This document shows positions 1 through 6,715 of a DNA stretch of 10,599 nt, piece by piece; position 1 is the first letter of the stretch, and every line of letters begins with the position of its first letter. A program made the position numbers and the translations under genes. The notes below the pieces were generated by a model. It did not search any database and was not told the origin of the DNA. It was given only the letters and a program-made list of their open reading frames with translations. Origin of the DNA: Syntrophaceae bacterium UBA2188 (GTDB lineage Bacteria; Desulfobacterota; BSN033; UBA1163); the NCBI GenBank assembly GCA_002327985.1, contig DCVM01000057.1, forward strand, positions 1 through 10,599, read 5' to 3'.

Positions 1-24
1 GTTCAAATCCCCCCGCCGGCTCCA
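1..24 (+). tRNA. 3' end of a tRNA (probably tRNA-Thr), truncated by the window edge
   Basis: The first 24 bases parse as a tRNA 3' end. They hold the last T-stem base and a T-loop of the form TTCAAAT, then the 3' T-stem strand of five C, a seven-base 3' acceptor strand CGCCGGC, a discriminator T and an encoded CCA. The partner 5' acceptor strand would be GCCGGCG, lying before the window. That acceptor end with U73 resembles bacterial tRNA-Thr as I recall it, but Gly and Cys tRNAs can also carry U73 and the anticodon is not visible. The tRNA call is fairly secure; the amino acid identity is a guess. Confidence 0.75.
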
Positions 25-96
25 GAAGAATAAAAAAAAGTTTTAAGACAAGGGGCGCTTAAAAATTTAAATTTTCTTTTGGACATAGGAAAGCCT

Positions 97-1554
97 GTGT
101 TAAAGAAAAATGTTCATGCCATTTTTTTAATATTATTCGGGATCAGCCTCCTTTTTTGGGTTCCATCGTGTGCTGTCAATCCCGTCACTGGTAAACAGGA
201 GTTGATGCTCCTGAGCGAAAAGGAGGAGATTCATCTTGGCCGAGAAACGGATGCCCAGATCGTTAAAGAATACGGTATCTATGAAGATCCACCATTGACC
301 ACCTATCTCAATGATCTTTGCCAGCGATTGGGAAACGTGTCCCATCGGCACAACCTAACTTACCATTTCAAAATCATTGACGCATCCGTGGTCAATGCAT
401 TCGCCGCACCTGGAGGATATATCTATTTTACCCGAGGCATTCTTGGCACTCTGAATAGCGAAGCGGAGTTGGCCGGGGTAATAGGGCATGAGATCGGCCA
501 TATCGCAGCCCGTCATTCGGCAAAACAGTACAGCCGGGCCCAGCTGGCTCAAGTGGGATTAGGGATCGGGACAATTTTTGTTGATTCTACAATCTTTTCG
601 GGGTTGGCCCAATTAGGGGCAGGCATGCTATTTCTGCGATTTAGCAGGGATCATGAGAGAGAGGCGGATGATTTAGGAGTCGAATATGCAAGTAGAGTAG
701 GCTACGATGCCTCACAGTTTGCCATTTTTTTTGAATCTCTGGAACGAATGAACCCTGGTTCAGATCGAAGCGGGCTGCCAGGTTGGTTCGCAACACATCC
801 AAGCCCTGAGAATCGTGTCCAAGCGGTTAGGGGGAAGGCAAGGGAATGGCAGCAGAAATTAGGTAAGAGTGATTTCATCATCCACCGAGATCATTATCTC
901 AAGCAGGTCGATGGGCTCATTTTTGGAGATGATCCACGCCAGGGATATGTCGTTGAAAGTGTATTCTACCATCCTCACCTCCGTTTTCAATTCCCTGTGC
1001 CCGCCACATGGAAACTTACGAACAAACCATCCCAGGTACAACTGGTCAGTGAACGGCAGGATGCGGTCGTGTTGCTTTCTGTGGCGACAAGCCCTTCATC
1101 CAGGGAGGCAGCTAATACATTTATTGCTAAGACGGGAGCCTATGTGATTAGATCAGATACGATTCAGGTGAACGATTTCCCGACACAGCGTCTTATTTCA
1201 GAGATTCGTAGTCAAAAAGAAATTTACCGCTTGATGTCCTACTTCATTGAAAAGGGTAGGAATGTGATTGTATGCCATAGCTTAACCCCATCCAGCCGAT
1301 TTCAACATTACGCACCACTGTTTGAAAATTCCATGCGTCAGTTCAAGGAGCTTTCGGATTTAAAAAGGATCAACGTCCAGCCTGACCGTCTCCGCATTCG
1401 CGCCACAAAGGCTTCCGATACCCTGGAAAACACCCTTCGATCCTTTGGTGTGGGAAATGAAAAATTAAAGGAGGTGGTCCTGCTCAATGGAGGAAATCCC
1501 AACCAAGTGATTCCAGCGAACACGTTGATCAAGATGGTCGAAAAGGGATACTGA
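97..1554 (+). CDS. M48-family metalloprotease lipoprotein, BepA-like, with C-terminal LysM-like segment
   Basis: Predicted zinc metalloprotease anchored by a lipid in the envelope. BepA/YfgC-type M48 proteins degrade or help assemble outer-membrane proteins. I chose GTG at 97 because AGGA lies six bases before it; a TTG at 79 would add six residues. With the GTG start (485 aa), a hydrophobic signal ends in a lipobox-like VPSC with Cys25, followed by AVNPVTGKQE, a typical start for this family. The zinc motif HEIGH is at 131-135, the third ligand Glu is in READD (about 189), and a THPSPENR motif follows near 233-240. The middle third is a beta-rich region I cannot name. The last 55 or so residues look like a LysM-type domain (PNQVIPANTLIKMV), which would suit peptidoglycan binding. 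No promoter is evident upstream. The acetyltransferase gene follows after 21 bp. Confidence 0.9.
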   Translation: MLKKNVHAIFLILFGISLLFWVPSCAVNPVTGKQELMLLSEKEEIHLGRETDAQIVKEYGIYEDPPLTTYLNDLCQRLGNVSHRHNLTYHFKIIDASVVNAFAAPGGYIYFTRGILGTLNSEAELAGVIGHEIGHIAARHSAKQYSRAQLAQVGLGIGTIFVDSTIFSGLAQLGAGMLFLRFSRDHEREADDLGVEYASRVGYDASQFAIFFESLERMNPGSDRSGLPGWFATHPSPENRVQAVRGKAREWQQKLGKSDFIIHRDHYLKQVDGLIFGDDPRQGYVVESVFYHPHLRFQFPVPATWKLTNKPSQVQLVSERQDAVVLLSVATSPSSREAANTFIAKTGAYVIRSDTIQVNDFPTQRLISEIRSQKEIYRLMSYFIEKGRNVIVCHSLTPSSRFQHYAPLFENSMRQFKELSDLKRINVQPDRLRIRATKASDTLENTLRSFGVGNEKLKEVVLLNGGNPNQVIPANTLIKMVEKGY

Positions 1555-1575
1555 CCCTTCCCCCAGCCGACTCCG

Positions 1576-2061
1576 ATGAAAATTCGTCCATTGGTTGAAA
1601 AAGACAGAGCAAGGCTGCTTTCAATGTTGATCAAAACGGGTGCCTTCACCTCCAGAGAGATCGAAGTCGCCATGGAATTGGTCGGCATCGTACTGAAGGA
1701 TCCAATGCAAAAGGATTATGAGATTTATTGTATGGGGGATGATCAGGATCAAGCCATCGGTTATATCTGTTATGGTCCTACCCCCATGACACAGGGGACA
1801 TTTGATCTCTACTGGATTGCTGTGGATCCTGATTTCCAAGGCCGGGGAGTAGGTTCGACCCTGTTAAGTTTTTTAGGAGAAGGACTGAAGCCGAGAGGAG
1901 GAAGGTTGATCCTTGCAGACACCTCGACGATACCCCATTACAAGAAGACTCAGAAATTCTATCTGAAAAATGGATTCCAAGAGGTGGCAAGAATTTCGGA
2001 TTATTATTATCCTGGTAATGATCAGGTGACTTTCTGCAGAAAGTTGGAGGATAAAGGTTAG
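1576..2061 (+). CDS. GNAT-family N-acetyltransferase
   Basis: A 161-residue single-domain protein of normal GNAT length. These enzymes move an acyl group from acyl-CoA to an amine. The acetyl-CoA pyrophosphate loop is clear: a beta strand DLYWIAVDP at 77-85 followed by QGRGVG at 88-93. The C-terminal half carries the family's usual helix and strand around KFYLKNGFQEV. The N-terminus (MKIRPLVEKD) is also typical. There is no recognisable Shine-Dalgarno sequence before the ATG, so translation may depend on the upstream protease gene ending 21 bp earlier. The phosphofructokinase gene starts 14 bp downstream, so the three are probably one transcription unit. The substrate cannot be read from the sequence; protein N-terminal, amino acid or small-amine acetylation are all open. 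Confidence 0.85.
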   Translation: MKIRPLVEKDRARLLSMLIKTGAFTSREIEVAMELVGIVLKDPMQKDYEIYCMGDDQDQAIGYICYGPTPMTQGTFDLYWIAVDPDFQGRGVGSTLLSFLGEGLKPRGGRLILADTSTIPHYKKTQKFYLKNGFQEVARISDYYYPGNDQVTFCRKLEDKG

Positions 2062-2075
2062 AGTGTGAGGAGAAG

Positions 2076-3203
2076 ATGGAAAAGAGAAGAATTGGAGTTC
2101 TGACGGGCGGTGGAGATTGTGCCGGGCTGAATTCGGCCATTAAGTGGGTAGTAAAAACAGCCTTAGACGATCGGCTTCAGAAGACGAGGAGGATTGAATA
2201 TGAAGTCGTTGGGATCCGGGATGGGTGGAAAGGATTGGTCTTGCCGGAGGGCGAGAAGGGTGGTTCAGCACTGAGAATCGGAACTCTCACCGAAGAGATG
2301 GTGAGAACTTGGGATCGATATGGAGGGACCATGCTCGGGACATCACGAACCAATCCCTACGATCCGAAGAACCTTTGTTCCGAGACGGTCCTCGAAAATA
2401 TAGAACGTTTTCATCTGGATTCCTTAATAGCCATCGGAGGGGAGGATACGCTTGGGGTGGCCCACAAGCTTTATCTGGAAGGCGTAAAAGTGGTGGGGAT
2501 TCCGAAGACCATTGACAAAGACCTTTCCGGGACGGATTACACACTGGGCTTTGAAACCGCCGTCAATGTGATCACCGAAGAGATTGATCGTCTCAGGACA
2601 ACAGCAGGTTCTCACCAGAGGATCTTTGTGGTGGAGACGATGGGAAGACATGCAGGTTGGTTAGCTCTGGAAGGCGGGGAATCGAGCGGGGCCTATATCA
2701 TTCTGATTCCTGAGTACCCTTTCGAGATTCATCAAGTCAACGAGCTGCTCATGGAGGGAAGGCGAAAAGGGGCTCGATACGAGATCATCGTTGTGGCAGA
2801 AGGGGCGAAACCTTCTGGATACACCGAAGTGGTAAAGGAAGAAGGCATCGATGGTTTCGGTCATAAAATTTTAGGCGGAATCGGAGAGTTTCTATCGAAG
2901 TGGATTTCCCAGTTAACGAACATTGAAACGCGGAGCATTACGCTCAGCCACTTACAGCGTGGAGGGGTCCCTTGCGCCTATGATCGCCGGATGGGAAGAT
3001 ATTTTGGGGTGGCCGCTGTAGACCTGACCGTCCAAGAAGATTTTGGAAAGATGGTGAGCTACCGAAATGGAAGGATCACAGCCGTTCCATTGAGAGAAGC
3101 CATCAGCAAATTGAATCTGGTGGAGGTTCAAACTCAATATGACACAGAGCGGTATAACGGGAGAAGGACGATTATTCCAACCATCCATGGTCTCGTTATT
3201 TGA
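2076..3203 (+). CDS. pfkA: 6-phosphofructokinase, group III type with PPi-dependent signature residues
   Basis: Phosphorylates fructose 6-phosphate to fructose 1,6-bisphosphate in glycolysis. The 375-residue chain has the PFK phosphate-donor loop GGGDCAGLN at 11-19, GGEDT at 121-125, the catalytic segment PKTIDKD at 143-149 with base Asp147, METMGRHAGW-like substrate contacts near 186-195, and HLQRGG in the C-terminal half. In the well-studied E. coli ATP enzyme the first two sites hold Gly104 and Gly124. Here they appear to be Asp124 and Lys144, the pair associated with pyrophosphate as phosphate donor, as in actinobacterial PPi-PFKs. If so, the reaction would be reversible. The usual TIDND is TIDKD here, a small departure. 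A good AGGAG lies before the ATG. The stop codon overlaps the convergent CoA-binding gene by 8 bp. Confidence 0.93.
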   Translation: MEKRRIGVLTGGGDCAGLNSAIKWVVKTALDDRLQKTRRIEYEVVGIRDGWKGLVLPEGEKGGSALRIGTLTEEMVRTWDRYGGTMLGTSRTNPYDPKNLCSETVLENIERFHLDSLIAIGGEDTLGVAHKLYLEGVKVVGIPKTIDKDLSGTDYTLGFETAVNVITEEIDRLRTTAGSHQRIFVVETMGRHAGWLALEGGESSGAYIILIPEYPFEIHQVNELLMEGRRKGARYEIIVVAEGAKPSGYTEVVKEEGIDGFGHKILGGIGEFLSKWISQLTNIETRSITLSHLQRGGVPCAYDRRMGRYFGVAAVDLTVQEDFGKMVSYRNGRITAVPLREAISKLNLVEVQTQYDTERYNGRRTIIPTIHGLVI

Positions 3204-3603
3204 GGAGTCGTTGATGCTCCTTCTTGATGCAGGCATCCATGACCACTTTTAAGCCAGCTTTTTCAGCTTTTTCTCCTGCCTCATTGTGAATAACCCCTTC
3301 CTGCATCCAGACTACCTTCGCCGCTCGCTGGATCGCCTCTTCTACAATGGGTGGGACCTCTTCCGATCTTCGGAAGATATCTACGACATCCACATCGATC
3401 TCTCTTGGAACATCTGAGAGATGAGGGTATACCTTTTCTCCCAGAATTTCTTCCCCGTCAGGCCGAACCGGTATGATCCGATATCCCATCGCCTTGAGAT
3501 AGGAGGCCACGATATAGCTGGGGCGATCCTTTTTAGGAGAAATCCCAATCACAGCAACTGTTTTAACATCACGCAATATGTCTCTTATCTCCTCATCTTT
3601 CAT
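3196..3603 (-). CDS. CoA-binding domain protein (YccU/CoA_binding_2 type)
   Basis: A 135-residue protein made of one Rossmann-like CoA-binding domain. The fold signature is visible in order: TVAVIGIS at 15-22, an IIPVRP strand at 43-48, the KVYPHLSDVP loop at 57-66, VDVVDIFRRSEEVPPIV at 71-87, VVWMQEGV at 97-104 and VVMDACIKKEH at 120-130. Related domains occur in the alpha subunit of succinyl-CoA synthetase, but the stand-alone form has no firm enzymatic role. I chose the ATG at 3603 because a strong GGAGGAGG lies just upstream and the family starts here; an open frame extends further up to 3822, but it runs into the PBP gene. It is the last gene of the lipoprotein-PBP operon, 28 bp after the PBP stop codon. 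It converges on the phosphofructokinase gene with overlapping ends. Confidence 0.88.
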   Translation of the reverse strand: MKDEEIRDILRDVKTVAVIGISPKKDRPSYIVASYLKAMGYRIIPVRPDGEEILGEKVYPHLSDVPREIDVDVVDIFRRSEEVPPIVEEAIQRAAKVVWMQEGVIHNEAGEKAEKAGLKVVMDACIKKEHQRLLK

Positions 3604-3631
3604 GCATCCTCCTCCATTTAGCTGCAAAAGG

Positions 3632-6169
3632 TTAATAGCCCGAAGGGGGGCCCGGATATCCTGGAGATCTTCCCTGGATGGGCGCTCCTGAGGAAGTGTT
3701 TTCTTTTTCATCCCCTTCGATCTCCGAGGGGAGTGAGGATTCAATAAATGCCTCCATAATCGTTTCAGGGGAATCCTTATCGCTGGGGAGTCCTGTTTCG
3801 ATCTCCACTTTGATGAAGACAATCCCTTTGGGGGGCTTAGGCATTTCGATCGGTGTATTTTTTAAAGCCTGACCCATAAAGGAAACCCAGATTGGTAGGG
3901 CGGCACGAGACCCAGTCTCATTTTTCCCCAGGGAAGTTTTATCATCAAAACCGACCCACACTCCCGTGAGAAGAGAGGGAGTATATCCAATAAACCATGC
4001 ATCGGAATAGTCACTGGAGGTTCCTGTTTTCCCGGCAATTGGCCTTCCAAGAACTTTTGCTCTTTGACCCGTCCCGTGTTGGACAACTCCCTGGAGGAGA
4101 TGGGTCATGATAAAGGCATTTTGCGGAGAGATCACCCGTTTCCTTAAATCAGGTGAAGGCAATTCGGTAATTTCTTCTTCTTCCTCTTCTTCCTCTTTTT
4201 CCTCTATCTCAACATAAGCGGTGCTTTCTTCGAGGACCTCGCCCTTCATGGTGACAATTTTTTTAATGAAAATGGGTTTGACCCGTTCCCCGCCATTGGC
4301 AAAGACAGCGAAGGCGGAAGTCAATTCCAACATGGACACCCCGGAGGTGCCGAGGGCAATGGAGAGATCCCTTTTGATGGGAGATTCGATCCCCAAATTT
4401 TTAATGAATTTAAGAGCGTAACCTACCCCGATGTCTTCAAGGATTTTGACAGTGACCACATTTCTGGAATGGGCCAATGCATTCCGGAAAGTGATGGGTC
4501 CCATAAAATCTTTATCATAATTCTTTGGAGCCCAATACGTTCCTCCGTCAGGGTCTGAAAACTCTACCGGAGAATCCATGAGAATGGTGGTAGGAGTGTA
4601 GCCCTTTTCCAGGGCTGCCGCATAGATAATGGGTTTGAAGGCTGATCCGGGTTGCCTCCGAGATGAGATCGCACGGTTAAATTGGCTCTCACTGAAACTA
4701 CGTCCCCCGACCAAGGCCCTAACACATCCGGTTTTTGGTTCGAGGCAGAGCAAGGCTCCCTGAACCCGAGGTTCCTGTTCTAAGATGAAAACAGGAGCCT
4801 GGTCTTTTTTAGGAGATTCTTTCAGACGAACATGAATCACATCGCCCGGGTTGAGAAGATCTCCAGGGGTCTTCACTTTCAGAGGTTTGAAATGGGGTGT
4901 AGGTTTGAGGTTAAGGGCCCAAGCCATTTCGGAGAAGGGGAGGATTCCCTTTCGGTCTTCGACCCAGACCGTGTAAAACTTCTTTTGGTCCTCTTTGGAG
5001 AGAATCACTGCTTCAAAAATCTCGTGCAGGGGTAGAGGGGATAGAGACCCTTTCTTTTGACTTAAAAGGTCTTTCAGGTCTTTTGAGGTATCCGAACGGA
5101 GAGGGCCTCGAAATCCCTCCCTTTTATCCAGTTCCCTTAATCCTGTATCCATTGATTTTTGAGCTATTTTCTGTAGGGACAGATCAAGCGTGGTATAGAT
5201 CCTCAATCCTTCCTGATACAGTTTTTCCTTACCATACTTTCTTTCTACCTGTTGTCGAATGAACTCTGTGAAGTAGGGGGCTTTGCTGAAATAGGCGCTT
5301 TCCCGTGGCTGGATTTTCAGGGGAGTCCGGAGGGCATGATCCTTTTGCTCCGGGGAGATGAACCCCAGTTCGGTCATGCGGGTGAGGACATAGACCTGGC
5401 GATCTTTGGCCCTTTTTAGGTTGTTGACCGGCGAATAACGACTGGGGGCCTTGACCAGTCCCGCCATCATGGCCATCTCTGCTAAGTTGAGTTGCTCAGA
5501 CCGTTTATTAAAGTAGCTCTCAGCGGCCGCTTCCACACCATAGGCCCCATTTCCCAGATAAATATTGTTAAGGTAAAGCGTGAGGATTTCCTCTTTGGAA
5601 AAATCCCGCTCCAGACCAAAGGAATAGGCCACTTCCTTTAATTTTCGAAGTAAACTTCTTTGGGGGGTGAGAAAGAAGGTCTTGGTCACCTGTTGAGTGA
5701 TCGTGCTCCCCCCCTGGACAATCCTTCCGGCCAAGAGATTTTTATACATCGCGCGGAGGATCCCCTTATAATCGATCCCTTTATGTTGGAAGAATTCTGC
5801 ATCCTCTGCGGCAAGATAAGCGTTGATCAACTGTTTAGGAATCCGTTCATAGGGAATGGGGATCCGGTTGTCCATCAAAAATTTTCCGACCACTTCATCC
5901 TCTTCCGAATAAATGATGGAATAAGCATTGAGGTTCCGTTCCTTTAACGGTTTAAAATCGGGGAGGCGGTGAGAGAAATAGAAAAAGAGCAGGGCTCCAG
6001 AAATGAGAAATGAAAAAACAGAGAGGAGGAGGGCGTAGATTACATAAAAAACCACTCCTCTTTTCTTTCTTCTTTTGGAGCGACTTTGTTTTTTCATGAG
6101 ATGGAAAAAAGAACCAAAAAAGGGAAAACCCTTTGGATCGGATCTTCCCTTTTTGATGACTTCATCCAC
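3632..6169 (-). CDS. Class A penicillin-binding protein (PBP1A type), bifunctional transglycosylase/transpeptidase
   Basis: Polymerises lipid II into glycan strands and cross-links the peptides on the outer face of the inner membrane. Numbering from the GTG at 6169 (845 aa): a basic stretch at 26-38, one membrane segment at about 39-65, and a GT51 transglycosylase domain with AAEDAEFFQHKG at 120-131 (catalytic Glu122) and GGSTITQQ at 153-160. An OB-like insert lies near 430-465. The transpeptidase has all three motifs: SAFK (Ser509), SRN (568-570) and KTGT (714-717). An acidic run at about 654-669 sits between the second and third motifs. The tail is Gly/Pro-rich. The start is uncertain: GTG 6169 lies 6 bp after the lipoprotein stop, while ATG 6097 gives a more typical MKKQSRSKRRKK start; neither has a clear Shine-Dalgarno site. 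It sits between the lipoprotein and CoA-binding genes. Confidence 0.95.
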   Translation of the reverse strand: MDEVIKKGRSDPKGFPFFGSFFHLMKKQSRSKRRKKRGVVFYVIYALLLSVFSFLISGALLFFYFSHRLPDFKPLKERNLNAYSIIYSEEDEVVGKFLMDNRIPIPYERIPKQLINAYLAAEDAEFFQHKGIDYKGILRAMYKNLLAGRIVQGGSTITQQVTKTFFLTPQRSLLRKLKEVAYSFGLERDFSKEEILTLYLNNIYLGNGAYGVEAAAESYFNKRSEQLNLAEMAMMAGLVKAPSRYSPVNNLKRAKDRQVYVLTRMTELGFISPEQKDHALRTPLKIQPRESAYFSKAPYFTEFIRQQVERKYGKEKLYQEGLRIYTTLDLSLQKIAQKSMDTGLRELDKREGFRGPLRSDTSKDLKDLLSQKKGSLSPLPLHEIFEAVILSKEDQKKFYTVWVEDRKGILPFSEMAWALNLKPTPHFKPLKVKTPGDLLNPGDVIHVRLKESPKKDQAPVFILEQEPRVQGALLCLEPKTGCVRALVGGRSFSESQFNRAISSRRQPGSAFKPIIYAAALEKGYTPTTILMDSPVEFSDPDGGTYWAPKNYDKDFMGPITFRNALAHSRNVVTVKILEDIGVGYALKFIKNLGIESPIKRDLSIALGTSGVSMLELTSAFAVFANGGERVKPIFIKKIVTMKGEVLEESTAYVEIEEKEEEEEEEEITELPSPDLRKRVISPQNAFIMTHLLQGVVQHGTGQRAKVLGRPIAGKTGTSSDYSDAWFIGYTPSLLTGVWVGFDDKTSLGKNETGSRAALPIWVSFMGQALKNTPIEMPKPPKGIVFIKVEIETGLPSDKDSPETIMEAFIESSLPSEIEGDEKENTSSGAPIQGRSPGYPGPPSGY
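4163..4210 (-). repeat. Low-complexity CTT/CTC tract encoding a poly-glutamate run in the PBP
   Basis: On the plus strand this stretch is almost entirely pyrimidine triplets (CTT, CTC, TTC variants). On the coding strand it reads as GAA/GAG codons, giving a run of about eight glutamates flanked by more Glu and Lys at residues 654-669 of the PBP. It lies in the loop between the SRN and KTGT motifs. The tract looks like a triplet-slippage expansion within a surface loop and keeps the frame intact. Confidence 0.7.
6114..6136 (-). terminator. Weak terminator-like hairpin after the lipoprotein gene
   Basis: Read on the minus strand, AAAGGG, a TTTT loop and CCCTTT form a six-pair stem that runs straight into more T, with another T-rich stretch just after. 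It lies about 40 bp after the lipoprotein stop codon and between the two possible starts of the PBP gene. It may trim or attenuate the lipoprotein transcript so that the small protein is made in excess over the PBP. The stem is short and AT-rich, so full termination is doubtful. Confidence 0.35.
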
Positions 6170-6175
6170 GGACGA

Positions 6176-6466
6176 CTATTTTTTCTTTTTTGCCAATTGG
6201 GCCTTTAAATCTTCCACTTGCTTTTTTAGGGCCTCACTCTCTGCAGTCAGAGTATTAATGGTCGCATCCTTCTCGGCGGCCTTTTGGATTTCTTCCTTCA
6301 GCTTTTGTACTTCCAGTCTTAATTTGTCGTTGTCCGACTTGAGGTTGGTGATTTCGGTCTTCAGTTTTTCATTTTCGGCCTTGATATCCGCTCCGCATCC
6401 TACCCAAGTGCTCACCAACACAACCATCAAAAGCAATGATAAGATGGTTGAAACTGTTCTTTTCAT
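6176..6466 (-). CDS. Small coiled-coil lipoprotein, Lpp-like, with C-terminal lysine run
   Basis: A 96-residue lipoprotein. A basic start (MKRT) and hydrophobic stretch lead to a lipobox-like WVGC with Cys24. Residues +1 to +3 are G-A-D, without Asp at +2, so outer-membrane sorting is the default expectation. The rest is predicted coiled coil: Leu35, 42, 49 and 56 repeat at seven-residue spacing, with Ile39, Asn46, Val53 and Ile60 in the partner position. A phase change follows near 63-70, then Leu73, 80 and 87. The chain ends in four lysines. This layout resembles Braun's lipoprotein, whose C-terminal Lys is linked to peptidoglycan, but I see no clear sequence homology; a spacer or cell-division lipoprotein remains possible. 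It has a near-perfect ribosome binding site and its own promoter, suggesting high expression. It is the first gene of the operon with the PBP. Confidence 0.85.
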   Translation of the reverse strand: MKRTVSTILSLLLMVVLVSTWVGCGADIKAENEKLKTEITNLKSDNDKLRLEVQKLKEEIQKAAEKDATINTLTAESEALKKQVEDLKAQLAKKKK

Positions 6467-6472
6467 CTCCCT

Positions 6473-6486
6473 ATCACCTCCTTTTT
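6473..6486 (-). promoter_or_regulatory. Near-perfect Shine-Dalgarno site of the lipoprotein gene
   Basis: On the minus strand the sequence AAGGAGGTGAT is complementary over its full length to the usual 3' end of bacterial 16S rRNA. The GGAGG core lies 10 bases before the ATG at 6466. It is the longest such match I see in the window, which suits an abundant structural lipoprotein. Confidence 0.75.
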
Positions 6487-6512
6487 AACCATGAGCCCGT
6501 TCGTTCCAATAA

Positions 6513-6541
6513 ATTATAAATATCTTCCCCTAAAAAATCAA
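6513..6541 (-). promoter_or_regulatory. Sigma-70-type promoter for the lipoprotein-PBP-CoA-binding operon
   Basis: On the minus strand TTGATT (6541-6536) and a consensus TATAAT (6518-6513) are separated by exactly 17 bases. Transcription would begin near 6506, leaving a leader of about 40 bases that contains the strong ribosome binding site. The promoter points away from the sigma factor gene. Confidence 0.7.
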
Positions 6542-6555
6542 ATCATTTTTTAAAC

Positions 6556-6584
6556 TTGACAACCCTTCCTATTTTTAGTGTTAT
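6556..6584 (+). promoter_or_regulatory. Sigma-70-type promoter upstream of the ECF sigma gene
   Basis: A consensus TTGACA (6556-6561) is followed after 17 bases by TGTTAT (6579-6584), which matches four of six consensus positions. Transcription would start near 6591, giving a leader of about 130 bases before the sigma gene. It is placed back to back with the lipoprotein promoter, with the two -35 boxes only about 14 bases apart. Confidence 0.55.
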
Positions 6585-6612
6585 CTTAAAGGAGTGATTT
6601 TAATGTAAGGCA

Positions 6613-6715
6613 TTCCTCCTTTCTTCTTTCTTTTCTGGCCTTGTCGAAACCAGGGGAGATGGAAATGGAACAAAAACCACACCCGGTTGTCTATAGAATG
6701 AGGGGAAGAAAAGGA
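6613..6715 (+). promoter_or_regulatory. Leader with pyrimidine tract complementary to the sigma gene's ribosome binding site
   Basis: A 24-base all-pyrimidine tract at 6613-6636 is followed about 65 bases later by a 16-base all-purine tract at 6700-6715, which is the ribosome binding region of the sigma gene. Bases 6617-6626 can pair with 6705-6715 through ten Watson-Crick pairs with one bulged A (6709), and three G-U pairs could extend the helix. Such a helix would hide the AAGGA of the long transcript. A second purine stretch at 6653-6670 could compete for the same tract. This is a hand-drawn fold. Confidence 0.35.
6667..6695 (+). promoter_or_regulatory. Candidate ECF-type (autoregulatory) promoter of the sigma gene
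   Basis: GGAAC at 6667-6671 is followed after 18 bases by TCTATA at 6690-6695. This matches the general -35/-10 layout of ECF promoters of the RpoE type (GGAAC-like box, then TCTGA-like box at this distance). Transcription would begin near 6700, just before the ribosome binding site AAGGA at 6711-6715. ECF sigma factors often transcribe their own gene, which supports the reading, but the exact promoter preference of this sigma factor is unknown. Confidence 0.45.

Noticed and set aside
62..75. Perfect AT-only palindrome AAAATTTAAATTTT between the tRNA and the protease gene
   Set aside because: An AT-only palindrome of this size arises easily by chance. It has no GC stem for a terminator, and I could not place a convincing promoter around it.
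1338..1688. Minus-strand open frame across the protease/acetyltransferase junction
   Set aside because: It spans two well-supported genes on the other strand and has no family motif; a shadow frame.
1778..2140. 120-codon minus-strand frame over the acetyltransferase-PFK junction
   Set aside because: It is Pro/Ser-rich, without motifs, and fully overlaps coding sequence of recognised genes.
3604..3822. N-terminal extension of the CoA-binding protein up to 3822
   Set aside because: The extra 73 residues overlap the end of the PBP gene in another frame, and a strong ribosome binding site marks ATG 3603.
6075..6488. 137-codon plus-strand open frame opposite the lipoprotein and PBP start
   Set aside because: Its product is dominated by Phe/Ser runs created by antisense reading of Lys/Glu-rich coiled-coil codons. 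It has no domain and no binding site; the minus-strand gene explains the region.
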